DNA of 64,000 bases from Streptantibioticus cattleyicolor NRRL 8057 = DSM 46488 (GTDB lineage: Bacteria; Actinomycetota; Actinomycetes; Streptomycetales; Streptomycetaceae). Made by a program: the position numbers and the translations under genes. Under the pieces are notes generated by a model. That model saw only the letters and a list, made by a program, of their open reading frames with translations. It ran no database searches and was not told the origin of the DNA. The stretch is taken from NCBI RefSeq assembly GCF_000240165.1, contig NC_017585.1:186001-250000 (forward strand). Reading direction: 5' to 3'. Every line of letters starts with the position of its first letter. The first letter of the stretch is position 1. This document shows, in pieces, positions 38,501-48,987 of this stretch.

Positions 38501-41500
38501 CTGTTGGTGCAGGGTGGCGATGCCGTCGGCGAACCGTACCGCCTGCCGGATATGCCGTGACCAGTACCCGGCGGACCCCAGCTCCTCGGCGGTTGCCAGG
38601 GCGCCGGTGACGTTGGAGACCAGCGGGATCGACGGCGCACCGAAGGAGAGCCCCGCCACCAGCGCCTCGAACTCCGCCAGCACACCGTCCATGTGGAACG
38701 AGTGGAACGCGTGGCTCACCGCCAGCCGGCGCGTACGCCGCCCCAACCCGGCGAACCGCTGCGCCACAGCCTCCACGGCTTGGGCATCGCCGGAAATCAC
38801 CACGGAACGCGGCCCGTTGACCGCCGCGATCCCCATCCCCTGGACGAGGGCGGCCAGCACCTCCTCCTCGGACGCCTCCACCGCCACCATCGCACCGTCC
38901 AACGCCACCGAGCCCATCAGCCGGCCCCGGTGCGCCACCAGCACGCAGGCATCCTCCAGCGACAGCACACCCGCCGCATGCGCCGCCGCCACCTCACCGA
39001 CCGAATGACCGATCAGGAAATCCGGACGCACCCCGCAATGCTCCAGCAGCCGGAACAACGCCACCTCGACCGCGAACAACGCCGCCTGCGTGAACTGCGT
39101 CCGGTCCAGCAAACCCGCATCCGCGCTGCCCGCAGGCGCGAACACCACGTCCCGAAGAGGCCGTTCCAGCAGCCCGTCCAGCCTGGCGCACACCTCGTCG
39201 AACGCCGCCGCGAACACCGGCGACGCCGTATACAACCCCCGGCCCATCCCCACCCGCTGACTGCCCTGACCACTGAAGAGGAACGCCAGCTTGGCGTCCG
39301 GGGCGTCGGAGGCGGTGAGGGGTGTGGTGTCGCCCTGGGCGAGGGCTGCCAGGCCGGCGCGGAAGTCGGCGAGTCGGCGGCCGACGACGAAGCCGCGGAC
39401 GTCGAGGGTGGTGCGCCGGGCGGCGAGGACGTGGCCGATGTCGGCCGGGTCGGCGTCGGGGTGTGCGTCGAGGAAGGCGAGGAGCCCGGCGGCGCGGGCG
39501 GCCAGGGCGGTGCCGGTGCGGGCGGAGAGCATCCACGGCACGGTGTCGAGCGCAGGGGTCACCGGCTCGTGGACGGGTTCTTCCTCGGGTGCTTCTTCGA
39601 GGATGAGGTGGGCGTTGGTGCCGCTGATCCCGAACGCCGAGACCCCCGCCCGCCGCGGACGCCCCTCGGTCCGCGGCCACTCCACCGACTCCCGCACCAC
39701 CTCCACCGCACCGGAGGACCAGTCCACATGCCGCGACACCTCACCCACATGCAACGACGCCGGCACCCTCCCATGCCCCATGGCCAACACCATCTTCAAC
39801 ACACCAGCCACACCCGCAGCCGCCTGCGTATGCCCCAGATTCGACTTCACCGAACCCAACAACAACGGCCGGACCCGCTCCACACCCCCATACGTCGCCA
39901 ACAACGCCTGCGCCTCGACCGGATCCCCCAACGCCGTACCCGTCCCATGCGCCTCCACCACATCAACCTCACCCGCACCCACCCCCGACACCGCCAACGC
40001 AGAACGCACCACCCGCTCCTGCGACGGACCATTCGGCGCCGTCAAACCATTCGACGCACCATCCTGATTCACCGCCGAACCCCGCACCACCGCCAACACC
40101 CGACGACCATGACGCCGCGCATCCGACAACCGCTCCAACAACACCAGCCCCACACCCTCGGACCAGCCCGTCCCATCCGCAGCATCCGAAAACGCCTTGC
40201 ACCGCCCATCCACCGACAAACCCCGCTGCCGACTGAACTCCACAAACGTCGACGGCGTCGACATCACCGTCACCCCACCCGCAACCGCCAACGAACACTC
40301 CCCCGCCCGCAACGCACCCACCGCCAGATGCATCGACACCAACGACGAAGAACACGCCGTATCCACCGTGACCGCAGGCCCCTCCAAACCAAACGTGTAC
40401 GCCACCCGACCCGACGCCACACTCCCCGCACTCCCCGTCCCCACATACCCCTCAACCACCGCAGGCAACGGACGCAGACGCGACGCATAATCGTTGTACA
40501 TCACCCCCACGAACACACCCGCATCCACACCCCGCAACCCCGCAACATCAAACCCCGCCCGCTCGAACAACTCCCACGACGCCTCCAACAACAACCGCTG
40601 CTGCGGATCAATCGCCACCGCCTCACGCGGCGACACCCCGAAAAACTCCGCATCAAACAAATCCGCATCATGCAAAAACCCACCACGCCGCACATACGAC
40701 GTCCCCACACAATCCGGATCATCATCGAACAACGACCCCAGATCCCAACCCCGATTCACCGGAAAACCCGAAACCACATCACCCCCACCCTCCAACAACC
40801 CCCACAACCCCTCCGGAGACGACACCCCACCCGGAAAACGACACGCCATCCCCACCACCGCAATCGGCTCCGCCGGGTCGGCGACGGTGACCTCGGCGCG
40901 GGCCGGCGCACCGCTGCCTTCCGGGAAGAGCGCGGCGTGCAGGTGCTCGGCGAGCGCCAGGGGCGTCGGGTGGTCGAAAACGAGCGTCGCGGTGAGCCGC
41001 AGGCCGGTCCTGGCGGCCAGCCGGTTGCGCAGTTCGACGGCGGTGAGCGAGTCGAAGCCCGCGTCGCTGAAGTTGCGGTCGACGGCGACGGCGCCGGGAC
41101 CCTCGTGACCCAGCACGTCGGCGACCTGGCTCCGTACCAGGGCGAGCAGTTCGCGTCCGCGTTCCTCGGGGGTGCGCTCGCGCAGCCGCTCGGCGAGGGT
41201 GTCGCCGCGTCCGGGCCGGGTCTTCTCCCGGCGCGCCGTCCGGCCGGCGAGGCCGCGCAGCAGGGGCAGCGCCGCGTCGCCTTCGGCGCGGATGCGTGCG
41301 AGGTCGAACCGGGCCGCGACCGGCACCGGTTCCGTGGTGGCGCGGGCGGCGTCGAGGAGTGCGGTGCCCTGGTCGTCGGAGAGGGCGAGGATGCCGCCGC
41401 GTTCCAGCCGGGCCAGTTCGGTGGCGCCGAGGTGGCCGGTGAGCGCGCTCGACCTGCTCCACAACCCCCAGGCCGGTGACACGGCCGGCAGTCCCCTGGC

Positions 41501-44500
41501 GCGGCGGTGTTGTGCGAGTGCGTCGAGGAAGGTGTTGGCGGAGGCGTAGTTGGCCTGTCCCGGGTTGCCGACGACGCCGGCCAGGGAGGAGAAGAGCACG
41601 AACTCCTTGATGTCCAGGCCGGCGGTGAGCCGGTGGAGGTTCCAGGCGGCGTCGGTCTTGGGGCGCAGGACCCGGCGCAGTCGCGGGGTGTCGAGGGCGG
41701 TGACGACGGCGTCGTCCACGACTCCGGCGGTGTGGACGACGGCGGTGAGGGGGTGGTCGGCGGGGATGGTGGCCAGCAGTGCGGCGAGGGCGTCGTGGTC
41801 GGCGGCGTCGCAGGCGGCGACGCGGACGGTGGCGCCCAGTGCGGTCAGTTCCTCGGTGAGCCGGTCGGCGCCGGGGGCCTGCTCGCCCTGCCTGCTGATC
41901 AGCAGCAGGTGGCGGGCGCCGTGCCGTTCGGCCAGGTGACGGGCGACCAGACCGCCGAGGGCACCGGTGCCACCGGTGATCAGGACCGTCCCGGCGGGGT
42001 CGACGGCGGGAGCGTGGGGTTCTCCCGTCGGCCGGGTGCGGACGAGCCGGGGGGTGTACACCTCGTCGGCGCGCAGGGCCAGTTGTGCCTCACCGGTCGC
42101 CAGGGCGGCGGGGACGGCCGAGGTGGCGCGTGCGGAGCCGTCGGTGTCGAGGAGGACGAGGCGGTCCGGGTTCTCCGTCTGGGCGCTGCGCACCAGCCCC
42201 CACACCGGCGCGTGGGCGAGCCCGTCCACCTGGTCGCCGGTCCGGACGGCGAGGGCGTCGCGGGTGACCAGGACGAGGCGGGACGCGGCGAACGTGTCGT
42301 CGGACAGCCAGGCCCGCAGCAGGGTGAGGGTGTGTTCGGCGGTGTCGCCGGCGTGTTCCGCGGTGTTCGCGTCGGCGTCTTCGGCGGCGCGTTCGGCGGG
42401 GTGCTCGGCGCAGGGGGCGAGGACCCAGCGCGGGACGGGGTGGCGTCCGGTGGCGATCGCCTCGGAGAGGGCTCCCAGGTTGGCGAAGGCCGGAGCGTCG
42501 AGGTCGAGGGTGCCGAGGACGGCGAGCGGTTCGCCGGTGGCGGCCGGGGCGGGCAGCCGGGTCCACTCCAGGTGGTGGAGCGGGGGCGCGGGCACGGCGG
42601 AGGGGGTCAGGGCGCGCAGCGTCAGGGAGTCGACGGTGGCGACGGTGGCGCCGTCGGCGTCGGTGAGGTGGAGGGCGAGCGTGCCGTCGGCGGCGAACGT
42701 CAGCCGCGCGTGGGCGGGGTCACCTGCCTGCGAGAAGAGGCGGACGCCGGACCAGTGGAAGGGGACGCTGATCCGGTCCGCGACCGGTCCGCCGTCCCGG
42801 AGGGCGACGGCGTGCAGCGCGGCGTCGAGGAGCGCGGGGTGGACGGCGAAGCCGGGGCGGGGCTCAGGTTCGGTGTCCGCGTGGTGTGCCGGTTCGGGGC
42901 CGAGGTCGACGTACAGTTCGTCGCCCTTCAGCCATGCGGCGCGTACGGCACGGAACGCCGGGCCGTAGTGGTAGCCGAGTTCGGCGAGGTGTTCGTAGAG
43001 GGCGCCGGTGTCGAGCTGTTGGGCGCCGTGCGGGGGCCGGGTGCCGGGGTCGTCCGTGGCGGGTGCGGCGTCGGGGGTGGGGGCGAGGCGGCCGGTGGCG
43101 TGGCGGGTCCACGCCTCGTCGTCCTCGGTGCCGGAGGGCCGGGAGTGGATGGAGACGGGGAGGTGTCCGTCGTCGTCCGCGCGGCCGACGGCGATCTGGA
43201 GGTCGGTGCCGGCTCCGTCGGGGATCGGCAGCGGGGCCTCGATGGTGAGTTCGGCGACGGTGCCGTGGCCGAGTTGTTCCCCAGCGGAGCAGGCGAGTTC
43301 GACGAAGGCGGTGCCGGGGAGGAGGGGGGTGCCGTCGATGGTGTGGTCGACCAGCCAGGGGTGGGTGGCCGGGGAGAGCCGGCCGGTGAGCAGCAGGCCG
43401 TCGTCGTTGGCGATGCGCACGGCGGCGGCGAGCACCGGGTGGTCGACGGTACGCAGGCCCGGGGCGGTGGCGCCGGACGGGCCGGGGGTGACGGCCTCCA
43501 GCCAGTAGCGGCGGCGCTGGAAGGGGTAGGTGGGCAGGTCGACGCGGCGGGCGCCGGTGCCGGAGTGGAAGGCGTGCCAGTCCACCGCTCCGCCGCGCAC
43601 GTGGACGGCGCCGAGCGCGCGGGCGAGGGCGGTGCGGTCGTCCTCCTTGGCGCGCAGGACGGGGGCGAGGTGGATGTGGGGTTCGCCGTCGGTGTCGGTG
43701 TCGGCTTCCGGCAGGCACAGGCGGGTCATGGCGGTGAGTACGCCGTCGGGGCCGAGTTCGAGGTAGGTGCGGACACCCTGCTGGTGCAGGGTGGCGATGC
43801 CGTCGGCGAACCGTACCGCCTGCCGGATATGACGCGACCAGTACCCGGCGGACGCCAACTCCTCCGCCGTTGCCAGGGCGCCGGTGACGTTGGAGACCAA
43901 CGGGATCGACGGCGCACCAAAGGAAAGCCCCGCCACCAGCGCCTCGAACTCCGCCAGCACACCGTCCATGTGGAACGAGTGGAACGCGTGGCTCACCGCC
44001 AGCCGGCGCGTACGCCGCCCCAACCCGGCGAACCGCTGCGCCACAGCCTCCACGGCTTGGGCATCGCCGGAAATCACCACGGAACGCGGCCCGTTGACCG
44101 CCGCGATCCCCATCCCCTGGACGAGGGCGGCCAGCACCTCCTCCTCGGACGCCTCCACCGCCACCATCGCACCGTCCAACGCCACCGAGCCCATCAGCCG
44201 GCCCCGGTGCGCCACCAGCACGCAGGCATCCTCCAGCGACAGCACACCCGCCGCATGCGCCGCCGCCACCTCACCGACCGAATGACCGATCAGGAAATCC
44301 GGACGCACCCCGCAATGCTCCAGCAGCCGGAACAACGCCACCTCGACCGCGAACAACGCCGCCTGCGTGAACTGCGTCCGGTCCAGCAAACCCGCATCCG
44401 CGCTGCCCGCAGGCGCGAACACCACGTCCCGAAGAGGCCGTTCCAGCAGCCCGTCCAGCCTGGCGCACACCTCGTCGAACGCCGCCGCGAACACCGGCGA

Positions 44501-46249
44501 CGCCGTATACAACCCCCGGCCCATCCCCACCCGCTGACTGCCCTGACCACTGAAGAGGAACGCCAGCTTGCCGAGGTGGCCTCGGGCGCCGGTGACGGCG
44601 TTGCCGACGGTGCCCTCCTCGGCGAGGGAGCGCAGCGCGCGCTGGAGGTGTTCCGGGTCCTGGCCGACGACGGCCGCGCGGCGGTCCAGTGCGGTGCGGG
44701 TGGTGGCGAGGGAGAAGGCGAGGTCGCGGGGGCGGGTGTCCGGGTGGGCGGCGATCCAGTCGGCCAGGACGGCGGCGGTGGCGCGCAGGCCGTCCTCGGA
44801 GGGCGCGGACAGCAGCAGGGGTGCGGTCAGGTCGGTGGTGACCTCTTCGGGTTCGTCGTCGAACTCGGGTGCTTCTTCGAGGATGAGGTGGGCGTTGGTG
44901 CCGCTGATCCCGAACGCCGAGACCCCCGCCCGCCGCGGACGCCCCTCGGTCCGCGGCCACTCCACCGACTCCCGCACCACCTCCACCGCACCGGAGGACC
45001 AGTCCACATGCCGCGACACCTCACCCACATGCAACGACGCCGGCACCCTCCCATGCCCCATGGCCAACACCATCTTCAACACACCAGCCACACCCGCAGC
45101 CGCCTGCGTATGCCCCAGATTCGACTTCACCGAACCCAACAACAACGGCCGGACCCGCTCCACACCCCCATACGTCGCCAACAACGCCTGCGCCTCGACC
45201 GGATCCCCCAACGCCGTACCCGTCCCATGCGCCTCCACCACATCAACCTCACCCGCACCCACCCCCGACACCGCCAACGCAGAACGCACCACCCGCTCCT
45301 GCGACGGACCATTCGGCGCCGTCAAACCATTCGACGCACCATCCTGATTCACCGCCGAACCCCGCACCACCGCCAACACCCGACGACCATGACGCCGCGC
45401 ATCCGACAACCGCTCCAACAACACCAGCCCCACACCCTCGGACCAGCCCGTCCCATCCGCAGCATCCGAAAACGCCTTGCACCGCCCATCCACCGACAAA
45501 CCCCGCTGCCGACTGAACTCCACAAACGTCGACGGCGTCGACATCACCGTCACCCCACCCGCAACCGCCAACGAACACTCCCCCGCCCGCAACGCACCCA
45601 CCGCCAGATGCATCGACACCAACGACGAAGAACACGCCGTATCCACCGTGACCGCAGGCCCCTCCAAACCAAACGTGTACGCCACCCGACCCGACGCCAC
45701 ACTCCCCGCACTCCCCGTCCCCACATACCCCTCAACCACCGCAGGCAACGGACGCAGACGCGACGCATAATCGTTGTACATCACCCCCACGAACACACCC
45801 GCATCCACACCCCGCAACCCCGCAACATCAAACCCCGCCCGCTCGAACAACTCCCACGACGCCTCCAACAACAACCGCTGCTGCGGATCAATCGCCACCG
45901 CCTCACGCGGCGACACCCCGAAAAACTCCGCATCAAACAAATCCGCATCATGCAAAAACCCACCACGCCGCACATACGACGTCCCCACACAATCCGGATC
46001 ATCATCGAACAACGACCCCAGATCCCAACCCCGATTCACCGGAAAACCCGAAACCACATCACCCCCACCCTCCAACAACCCCCACAACCCCTCCGGCGAC
46101 GACACCCCACCCGGAAAACGACACGCCATCCCCACCACCGCAATCGGCTCCACGGCACGGGCCCGGACGTCGGCCAGCTGGCGGCGGGTCCGCTGCAGCT
46201 CGCCGGTGGCGCGCTTGAGGTAGTCGCGAAGCTTCTGCTCGTTGTCCAT
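35507..46249 (-). CDS. Bimodular PKS: (KS-AT-DH-KR-ACP) x2
   Basis: 3580 residues from ATG 46249 (GGAG 7 nt upstream; an in-frame ATG at 46261 is weaker). After an N-terminal docking helix ([20 protein letters not shown]): KS ~34-460, AT ~561-900, DH ~935-1215, KR ~1415-1620, ACP (Ser ~1733); second KS ~1793-2216, AT ~2320-2670, DH ~2683-2970, KR ~3155-3340, ACP (Ser ~3471), then a docking tail. Both AT domains have GHSVGE and HAFH, so malonate. Both DH keep HxxxGxxxxP ([20 protein letters not shown]) and the late Asp. Both KR have GGTGALG and catalytic Ser, Tyr, Asn; VDD/VED in place of LDD suggests B-type. Each module should install a trans double bond. Parts of the modules are near-identical at DNA level. 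Confidence 0.95.
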   Translation of the reverse strand: MDNEQKLRDYLKRATGELQRTRRQLADVRARAVEPIAVVGMACRFPGGVSSPEGLWGLLEGGGDVVSGFPVNRGWDLGSLFDDDPDCVGTSYVRRGGFLHDADLFDAEFFGVSPREAVAIDPQQRLLLEASWELFERAGFDVAGLRGVDAGVFVGVMYNDYASRLRPLPAVVEGYVGTGSAGSVASGRVAYTFGLEGPAVTVDTACSSSLVSMHLAVGALRAGECSLAVAGGVTVMSTPSTFVEFSRQRGLSVDGRCKAFSDAADGTGWSEGVGLVLLERLSDARRHGRRVLAVVRGSAVNQDGASNGLTAPNGPSQERVVRSALAVSGVGAGEVDVVEAHGTGTALGDPVEAQALLATYGGVERVRPLLLGSVKSNLGHTQAAAGVAGVLKMVLAMGHGRVPASLHVGEVSRHVDWSSGAVEVVRESVEWPRTEGRPRRAGVSAFGISGTNAHLILEEAPEFDDEPEEVTTDLTAPLLLSAPSEDGLRATAAVLADWIAAHPDTRPRDLAFSLATTRTALDRRAAVVGQDPEHLQRALRSLAEEGTVGNAVTGARGHLGKLAFLFSGQGSQRVGMGRGLYTASPVFAAAFDEVCARLDGLLERPLRDVVFAPAGSADAGLLDRTQFTQAALFAVEVALFRLLEHCGVRPDFLIGHSVGEVAAAHAAGVLSLEDACVLVAHRGRLMGSVALDGAMVAVEASEEEVLAALVQGMGIAAVNGPRSVVISGDAQAVEAVAQRFAGLGRRTRRLAVSHAFHSFHMDGVLAEFEALVAGLSFGAPSIPLVSNVTGALATAEELASAGYWSRHIRQAVRFADGIATLHQQGVRTYLELGPDGVLTAMTRLCLPEADTDTDGEPHIHLAPVLRAKEDDRTALARALGAVHVRGGAVDWHAFHSGTGARRVDLPTYPFQRRRYWLEAVTPGPSGATAPGLRTVDHPVLAAAVRIANDDGLLLTGRLSPATHPWLVDHTIDGTPLLPGTAFVELACSAGEQLGHGTVAELTIEAPLPIPDGAGTDLQIAVGRADDDGHLPVSIHSRPSGTEDDEAWTRHATGRLAPTPDAAPATDDPGTRPPHGAQQLDTGALYEHLAELGYHYGPAFRAVRAAWLKGDELYVDLGPEPAHHADTEPEPRPGFAVHPALLDAALHAVALRDGGPVADRISVPFHWSGVRLFSQAGDPAHARLTFAADGTLALHLTDADGATVATVDSLTLRALTPSAVPAPPLHHLEWTRLPAPAATGEPLAVLGTLDLDAPAFANLGALSEAIATGRHPVPRWVLAPCAEHPAERAAEDADANTAEHAGDTAEHTLTLLRAWLSDDTFAASRLVLVTRDALAVRTGDQVDGLAHAPVWGLVRSAQTENPDRLVLLDTDGSARATSAVPAALATGEAQLALRADEVYTPRLVRTRPTGEPHAPAVDPAGTVLITGGTGALGGLVARHLAERHGARHLLLISRQGEQAPGADRLTEELTALGATVRVAACDAADHDALAALLATIPADHPLTAVVHTAGVVDDAVVTALDTPRLRRVLRPKTDAAWNLHRLTAGLDIKEFVLFSSLAGVVGNPGQANYASANTFLDALAQHRRARGLPAVSPAWGLWSRSSALTGHLGATELARLERGGILALSDDQGTALLDAARATTEPVPVAARFDLARIRAEGDAALPLLRGLAGRTARREKTRPGRGDTLAERLRERTPEERGRELLALVRSQVADVLGHEGPGAVAVDRNFSDAGFDSLTAVELRNRLAARTGLRLTATLVFDHPTPLALAEHLHAALFPEGSGAPARAEVTVADPAEPIAVVGMACRFPGGVSSPEGLWGLLEGGGDVVSGFPVNRGWDLGSLFDDDPDCVGTSYVRRGGFLHDADLFDAEFFGVSPREAVAIDPQQRLLLEASWELFERAGFDVAGLRGVDAGVFVGVMYNDYASRLRPLPAVVEGYVGTGSAGSVASGRVAYTFGLEGPAVTVDTACSSSLVSMHLAVGALRAGECSLAVAGGVTVMSTPSTFVEFSRQRGLSVDGRCKAFSDAADGTGWSEGVGLVLLERLSDARRHGRRVLAVVRGSAVNQDGASNGLTAPNGPSQERVVRSALAVSGVGAGEVDVVEAHGTGTALGDPVEAQALLATYGGVERVRPLLLGSVKSNLGHTQAAAGVAGVLKMVLAMGHGRVPASLHVGEVSRHVDWSSGAVEVVRESVEWPRTEGRPRRAGVSAFGISGTNAHLILEEAPEEEPVHEPVTPALDTVPWMLSARTGTALAARAAGLLAFLDAHPDADPADIGHVLAARRTTLDVRGFVVGRRLADFRAGLAALAQGDTTPLTASDAPDAKLAFLFSGQGSQRVGMGRGLYTASPVFAAAFDEVCARLDGLLERPLRDVVFAPAGSADAGLLDRTQFTQAALFAVEVALFRLLEHCGVRPDFLIGHSVGEVAAAHAAGVLSLEDACVLVAHRGRLMGSVALDGAMVAVEASEEEVLAALVQGMGIAAVNGPRSVVISGDAQAVEAVAQRFAGLGRRTRRLAVSHAFHSFHMDGVLAEFEALVAGLSFGAPSIPLVSNVTGALATAEELGSAGYWSRHIRQAVRFADGIATLHQQGVRTYLELGPDGVLTAMTQDCLDAPVAFPVLRRDTEESHTVATALAQVAVHGHRPDWDAVFPGARHIDLPTYPFQRTRHWLDAPAPAPAGADALGLDRVDHPLLTAAIDLTDPAGPPDRERTVLTGQISLATHPWLADHAILGTALLPATALLDLALTAGERTGSPAVQSLRLESPVPIPEGTAVRLRITVEPPDDSGRRAVAVHSAGASGTWTRHATGLLTPAPRPAAPDTTPPAAWPPAATPVDLTGLYDRLAEHGYAYGPAFRRLRAAWRGDDGTLYAEVSAEPHPGDGASGFALDPAALDAALHVPAAAAVSEAGPRGIRLPVSWAGARLHATGATVLRIRITPAGDDDLALDVTDEQGRPVAAIGALTTGRVPASALSALANPDGLVLDWPAAETPTPPTTTSGWTLLGADPLGLADLTPTPLARAAVLDDAPPSRLLITTCTGSGDPDPVPAAQTVLHDTVELITRWLADERWADTRLAFVTRRAVAAATEEDVTDLAAAPLWGLLRSAQNEHPGRILLLDTDDDSVRALPTALAAGHPQAALRAGLLRVPRLVPAPPAGRPAGHLDPAGTVLITGGTGALGGLVARHLAERHGARHLLLISRQGEQAPGADRLTEELTALGATVRVAACDAADHDALAALLATIPADHPLTAVVHTAGVVEDATIATLRPGQLDRVLRAKTHAAWNLHRLTADADLTAFVLFSSFAALAGNPGQSAYAAGNAFLDALSQHRHATGLPSASLAWGVWSGAGMAGRLDEDDLARLARGGVRPTEAGDALVRLDAALATPRPHLAPVDTDPAALRSLAEEDRLPDILLRMAPTVRRRVTTGGTADLPRRLAALETTAEREALLLDHVRATVAAVLRYGTGDLPDPDRAFTDLGFDSLTSVELRNRLGESTGLRLPATLVYDAATPAAVAAELNSRLEPPTLPAPAEPAHHTPRTPGHTTDHAAVADFIRRSGVDDVMRFIDRELGRADDTNPPSTTPEGSRSA
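36501..36786 (-). repeat. PKS repeat R3, copy in second module (KR start)
   Basis: 286 bp covering the KR nucleotide-binding half, nearly identical to 41718-42003 (one difference seen). Unlike the other repeats it does not have a G+T-rich coding strand. Confidence 0.85.
38446..39293 (-). repeat. PKS repeat R2, copy in second module (AT)
   Basis: 848 bp of AT sequence matching 43723-44570. Roughly ten differences cluster before about 38650; the rest appears identical. The conserved part has a strongly G+T-rich coding strand. Confidence 0.85.
39584..40871 (-). repeat. PKS repeat R1, copy in second module (KS)
   Basis: 1288 bp spanning almost the whole KS, identical to 44864-46151 apart from one base (A at 40817, C at 46097). 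The coding strand here prefers G and T in third positions, unlike the flanking C/G-ending codons. Confidence 0.9.
41718..42003 (-). repeat. PKS repeat R3, copy in first module (KR start)
   Basis: Partner of 36501-36786, offset 5217 bp. Confidence 0.85.
43723..44570 (-). repeat. PKS repeat R2, copy in first module (AT)
   Basis: Partner of 38446-39293, offset 5277 bp. Confidence 0.85.
44864..46151 (-). repeat. PKS repeat R1, copy in first module (KS)
   Basis: Partner of 39584-40871, offset 5280 bp. Confidence 0.9.
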
Positions 46250-46318
46250 CAAAGGCTCCATAGAAACGCTCTGCCGGGCGGATGACGGTCGTGCCGGAGG
46301 GTCGAGGGTGACCCCTGC

Positions 46319-46347
46319 CGCTTAGGCACCACTTGGCGTCCGCTTAA
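46319..46347. promoter_or_regulatory. SARP-type heptamer array, PKS side
   Basis: CGCTTAG (46319), CACTTGG (46330) and CGCTTAA (46341) begin exactly 11 bp apart, one helical turn. It lies 70-98 bp upstream of the bimodular PKS start. SARP activators bind such direct repeats next to the -10 region. Confidence 0.6.
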
Positions 46348-46412
46348 TACCCCGCCGGGCCGCTCCCCCCTGGCTGGTCAGCGGTCCGGTGGGGGCGCCG
46401 GGCGGTGCGGGC

Positions 46413-46441
46413 CGCTTAGCGCGTCGTTAGCCGGGCTTAAG
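46413..46441. promoter_or_regulatory. SARP-type heptamer array, methyltransferase side
   Basis: CGCTTAG (46413), TCGTTAG (46424) and GGCTTAA (46434) repeat the pattern of the first array with 11- and 10-bp steps, 74-102 bp upstream of the methyltransferase start. The third unit is part of a perfect palindrome CGGGCTTAAGCCCG (46432-46445). Confidence 0.55.
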
Positions 46442-46514
46442 CCCGCTCCCCGAGCCTGACAGCGCTTGGCAGCCATCGGCCCACATTCCTCTTGCATCAG
46501 TGAAAGGCCACCGC

Positions 46515-47360
46515 ATGACGGAGAGCGCGCGTCCCCTGCTCGGACTGGCAGCGAAGATCGCTGAGACCTTCGGGCCCGACCTGCCCATCCTCGACCTCTA
46601 CGGGCCGGACGGCTCCCGGCTCTACGACAAAATGATGAGCAACGACCGGGCCGAGATCGCCGACTTCCTGGAGATCGCCGGCCGGCACCGCGGCACGGTG
46701 CTGGAGCTGGCCGCCGGCAACGGCCGCACCACGCTGCCGTTCCTGGAGGACGGTTACACCGTCACCGGCCTGGACGCCTCCGCGGACATGCTGGAGCGCC
46801 TCACCGACAAGCTCAAGCAGCCGCAGTGGTCGCAGTACGCCGGCCAACTCGACACCGTGCACAGCGACATGAGCGACTTCGACCTCGGACGCACCTTCGA
46901 CCTGGTGGTGCTCGGCATGGGCACCGTCTGGATGCTGGACGAGGAGCAGCGGGCCGGGCTGTTCCGCTCGGTGCGCAAGCACCTCAACGAGGACGGCCGG
47001 TTCCTGCTGACCCTGCCGGAGCACCCGGACCTGGAGGACAGCGACCAGGCCGTGGAGCAGCGGCACGCGTATGTCGCCCACGACGGGACGGCCCCGGCGT
47101 TCTGCTCCCTGATCGAGTACTTCGACCCCCAGCAGAAGCTGCGGCTGATGAGCATCCTCGCCCAGCGGGTCGAGAACGGCGCGGTGACCAGGACGGTGCT
47201 GTACGCGCACTGGAACCACCTGGTGTCGGCGACCATGCTGGAGAAGGAGATCGCGCAGGCCGGGATGCGCGTCATCGACCGTCGTGACGTGCAGGAGACC
47301 CGGGTGACCAAGGCGGTCGACACCAACCGGCACCGCTGGATGTTCGAGGTCGGCATCTGA
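46515..47360 (+). CDS. SAM-dependent methyltransferase of the PKS cluster
   Basis: 281 residues. Motif I is VLELAAGNGRTTLPF (residue ~65) with the acidic loop VTGLDASADMLERL and the later FDLVVLGMGTVWML and GRFLLTLPEH strands. The lead-in DLPILDLYGPDGSRLYDKMM resembles methyltransferases that act on amines or hydroxyls of natural products; I cannot name the subfamily with confidence. ATG 46515 is preferred over the frame's earlier ATG at 46500 because GAAAGG lies 7 nt upstream. It shares a divergent promoter region with the PKS and is followed by a hairpin and the aldehyde dehydrogenase gene. Likely a tailoring step on the polyketide. Confidence 0.8.
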   Translation: MTESARPLLGLAAKIAETFGPDLPILDLYGPDGSRLYDKMMSNDRAEIADFLEIAGRHRGTVLELAAGNGRTTLPFLEDGYTVTGLDASADMLERLTDKLKQPQWSQYAGQLDTVHSDMSDFDLGRTFDLVVLGMGTVWMLDEEQRAGLFRSVRKHLNEDGRFLLTLPEHPDLEDSDQAVEQRHAYVAHDGTAPAFCSLIEYFDPQQKLRLMSILAQRVENGAVTRTVLYAHWNHLVSATMLEKEIAQAGMRVIDRRDVQETRVTKAVDTNRHRWMFEVGI

Positions 47361-47382
47361 CCGGTACCGCCCGCGGTACCGG
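47361..47382 (+). terminator. Hairpin directly after the methyltransferase stop
   Basis: CCGGTACCGC and GCGGTACCGG, perfect 10-bp arms with a 2-nt loop, starting right after the TGA. It could terminate or reduce read-through into the aldehyde dehydrogenase gene. Confidence 0.5.
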
Positions 47383-47480
47383 GGCCGCACGCCCCTCGGC
47401 GCCCGTCGCACCCGCGGCGGGCGCCGCCCTGTTTCCCGATGCCACCACACGACGTCGCCAACTCGACGAGGAGAGCGGAT

Positions 47481-48914
47481 ATGACCCGGTTCGGTGATCA
47501 CCTCTACGTGGCCGGCGGGCGGTGCGCCTCGGACGGCACCGCCCGGCTGACGGTCGTCAACCCCGCCACGGAGCAGCCGCTCGGGCGGGCCGCGGAGGGG
47601 ACGGCGGGTGATGTGGACCGGGCGGTGACCGCTGCGCGGGCGGCGTTGCCCGACTGGTCGGGCCGGCCGGGTGAGGAGCGGGCGGCGCTGATGGAGGCGC
47701 TGGCCGAGCTGGTCACCGGCCGGGCGGAGGAGATCGCCGCCCTGGTGACCGCCGAGAACGGCATGCCGCTTGCCTTCTCGGCCCGCTTCAATCCGCAGGC
47801 GCTCGCGCATCAGCTGCGCTACTTCGCCGGCCTGGCGCGTACCACCCCGGTCGAGAGCCGTCGTACCGGTCACGCCGGTTCCGTGCTGGTGCGGCGGGAG
47901 GCGGCCGGTGTGGCGGGGTTGGTGGTGCCGTGGAACTATCCGCTGGCGCTCATCGGCATGAAGCTGGGTCCCGCGCTGGCGGCCGGTTGCACCGTCGTCC
48001 TCAAGCCGGCCCCGGAGACGCCGTTCGACGCGCTGCTCCTGGCCGAGCTGGCTTCCGAGGCGGGGCTGCCGCCGGGGGTGTTCAACGTGGTCACCGGCGG
48101 CGCGGCGACCGGGCGGGCGCTCGTCGCCCATCCGGGGGTCGGGAAGGTCGCCTTCACCGGTTCCACCGCGGCCGGGCGGGCGATCGCGAAGGCGTGCGCG
48201 GAGCGGCTGGTGCCGGTCACCCTGGAGCTGGGCGGCAAGTCGGCGGCGGTGGTGCTGGCCGACGCCGATCCGGCTGCGGTCGCCGCGGGGCTGGGGTTCC
48301 TGGGGTTCGCCAACGCCGGGCAGTCGTGTTACCTCAACTCCCGGGTGCTGGTGCCGCGTCGGCGGTACGCGGAGTTCACCGAGGTGCTGCGGGGCGTGGC
48401 CGAGGGGTTCCGGCTGGGCGATCCGACGGCGCCGGAGACCACGATGGGCCCGCTGGTGACGGCTCGTCAGCGCGAGCGGGTGGCGGCCCGGGTGGAAGAG
48501 GCGGTCGCCGAGGGGGCACGGCTGGTGACCGGTGGCCGCCCGCCGAAGGAGCAGCCGACCGGCTGGTTCTACGAGCCCACGGTGCTGGCGGGGGTCACCC
48601 CGGACATGGCGGTCTTCCGGGAGGAGGTCTTCGGTCCGGTGGTGGCGGTGGTGCCGTACGACGGGGAGGACGAGGCGGTGGCGCTGGCCAACGACAGCCG
48701 CTACGGACTCGCCGGCAGCGTGTGGACCGCCGACCCCGAGCACGGGCTGGAGCTGGCGCGGCGCGTCGAGACCGGCAGCATCGGCGTCAACGGCTGGGCG
48801 ATGGACACCGTGGCGCCGTTCGGCGGGCGCAAGGACAGCGGTCTGGGGTACGAGAACGGGCCGGAGGGGCTGGACGCGTACGTGCGGCTGAAGTCGGTCG
48901 TCCTGCCCGGCTGA
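47481..48914 (+). CDS. NAD(P)-dependent aldehyde dehydrogenase
   Basis: 477 residues, full length for the family. Conserved parts: VPWNYP at 149-154, GCTVVLKPAPETP, FTGSTAAGR, catalytic Glu249 in TLELGGKS, catalytic Cys283 in NAGQSCYLN, and EEVFGPVVAVVPY near 390. It oxidises an aldehyde to the acid. ATG 47481 follows AGGAGAG; the frame is open a little further upstream. It lies between the methyltransferase and the convergent E2 gene and may prepare or salvage the small acid or aldehyde handled by the E1/E2 cassette, but the substrate is not evident. Confidence 0.88.
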   Translation: MTRFGDHLYVAGGRCASDGTARLTVVNPATEQPLGRAAEGTAGDVDRAVTAARAALPDWSGRPGEERAALMEALAELVTGRAEEIAALVTAENGMPLAFSARFNPQALAHQLRYFAGLARTTPVESRRTGHAGSVLVRREAAGVAGLVVPWNYPLALIGMKLGPALAAGCTVVLKPAPETPFDALLLAELASEAGLPPGVFNVVTGGAATGRALVAHPGVGKVAFTGSTAAGRAIAKACAERLVPVTLELGGKSAAVVLADADPAAVAAGLGFLGFANAGQSCYLNSRVLVPRRRYAEFTEVLRGVAEGFRLGDPTAPETTMGPLVTARQRERVAARVEEAVAEGARLVTGGRPPKEQPTGWFYEPTVLAGVTPDMAVFREEVFGPVVAVVPYDGEDEAVALANDSRYGLAGSVWTADPEHGLELARRVETGSIGVNGWAMDTVAPFGGRKDSGLGYENGPEGLDAYVRLKSVVLPG

Positions 48915-48936
48915 ACCAGGCGGCCGGACCACCGAG

Positions 48937-48974
48937 GGCGCCGCCCCTCCTCGTCGCCGGGGAGGGGCGGCGCC
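48937..48974. terminator. Bidirectional terminator
   Basis: GGCGCCGCCCCTCC and GGAGGGGCGGCGCC form a perfect 14-bp stem around 10 nt, between the convergent aldehyde dehydrogenase and E2 genes. Confidence 0.75.
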
Positions 48975-48987
48975 GTGGTGTGCGCGG

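Noticed and set aside
39584..46151. Repeats considered as insertion sequences or mobile elements
   Set aside because: They lie in frame inside PKS domains, with no transposase, terminal inverted repeats or target duplications.
41507..46285. Very long plus-strand open frame (about 1590 codons) opposite the bimodular PKS
   Set aside because: Arg/His/Pro-rich antisense shadow of PKS codons; no domain motifs, no ribosome site, and the opposite strand encodes clear KS/AT/DH/KR domains.
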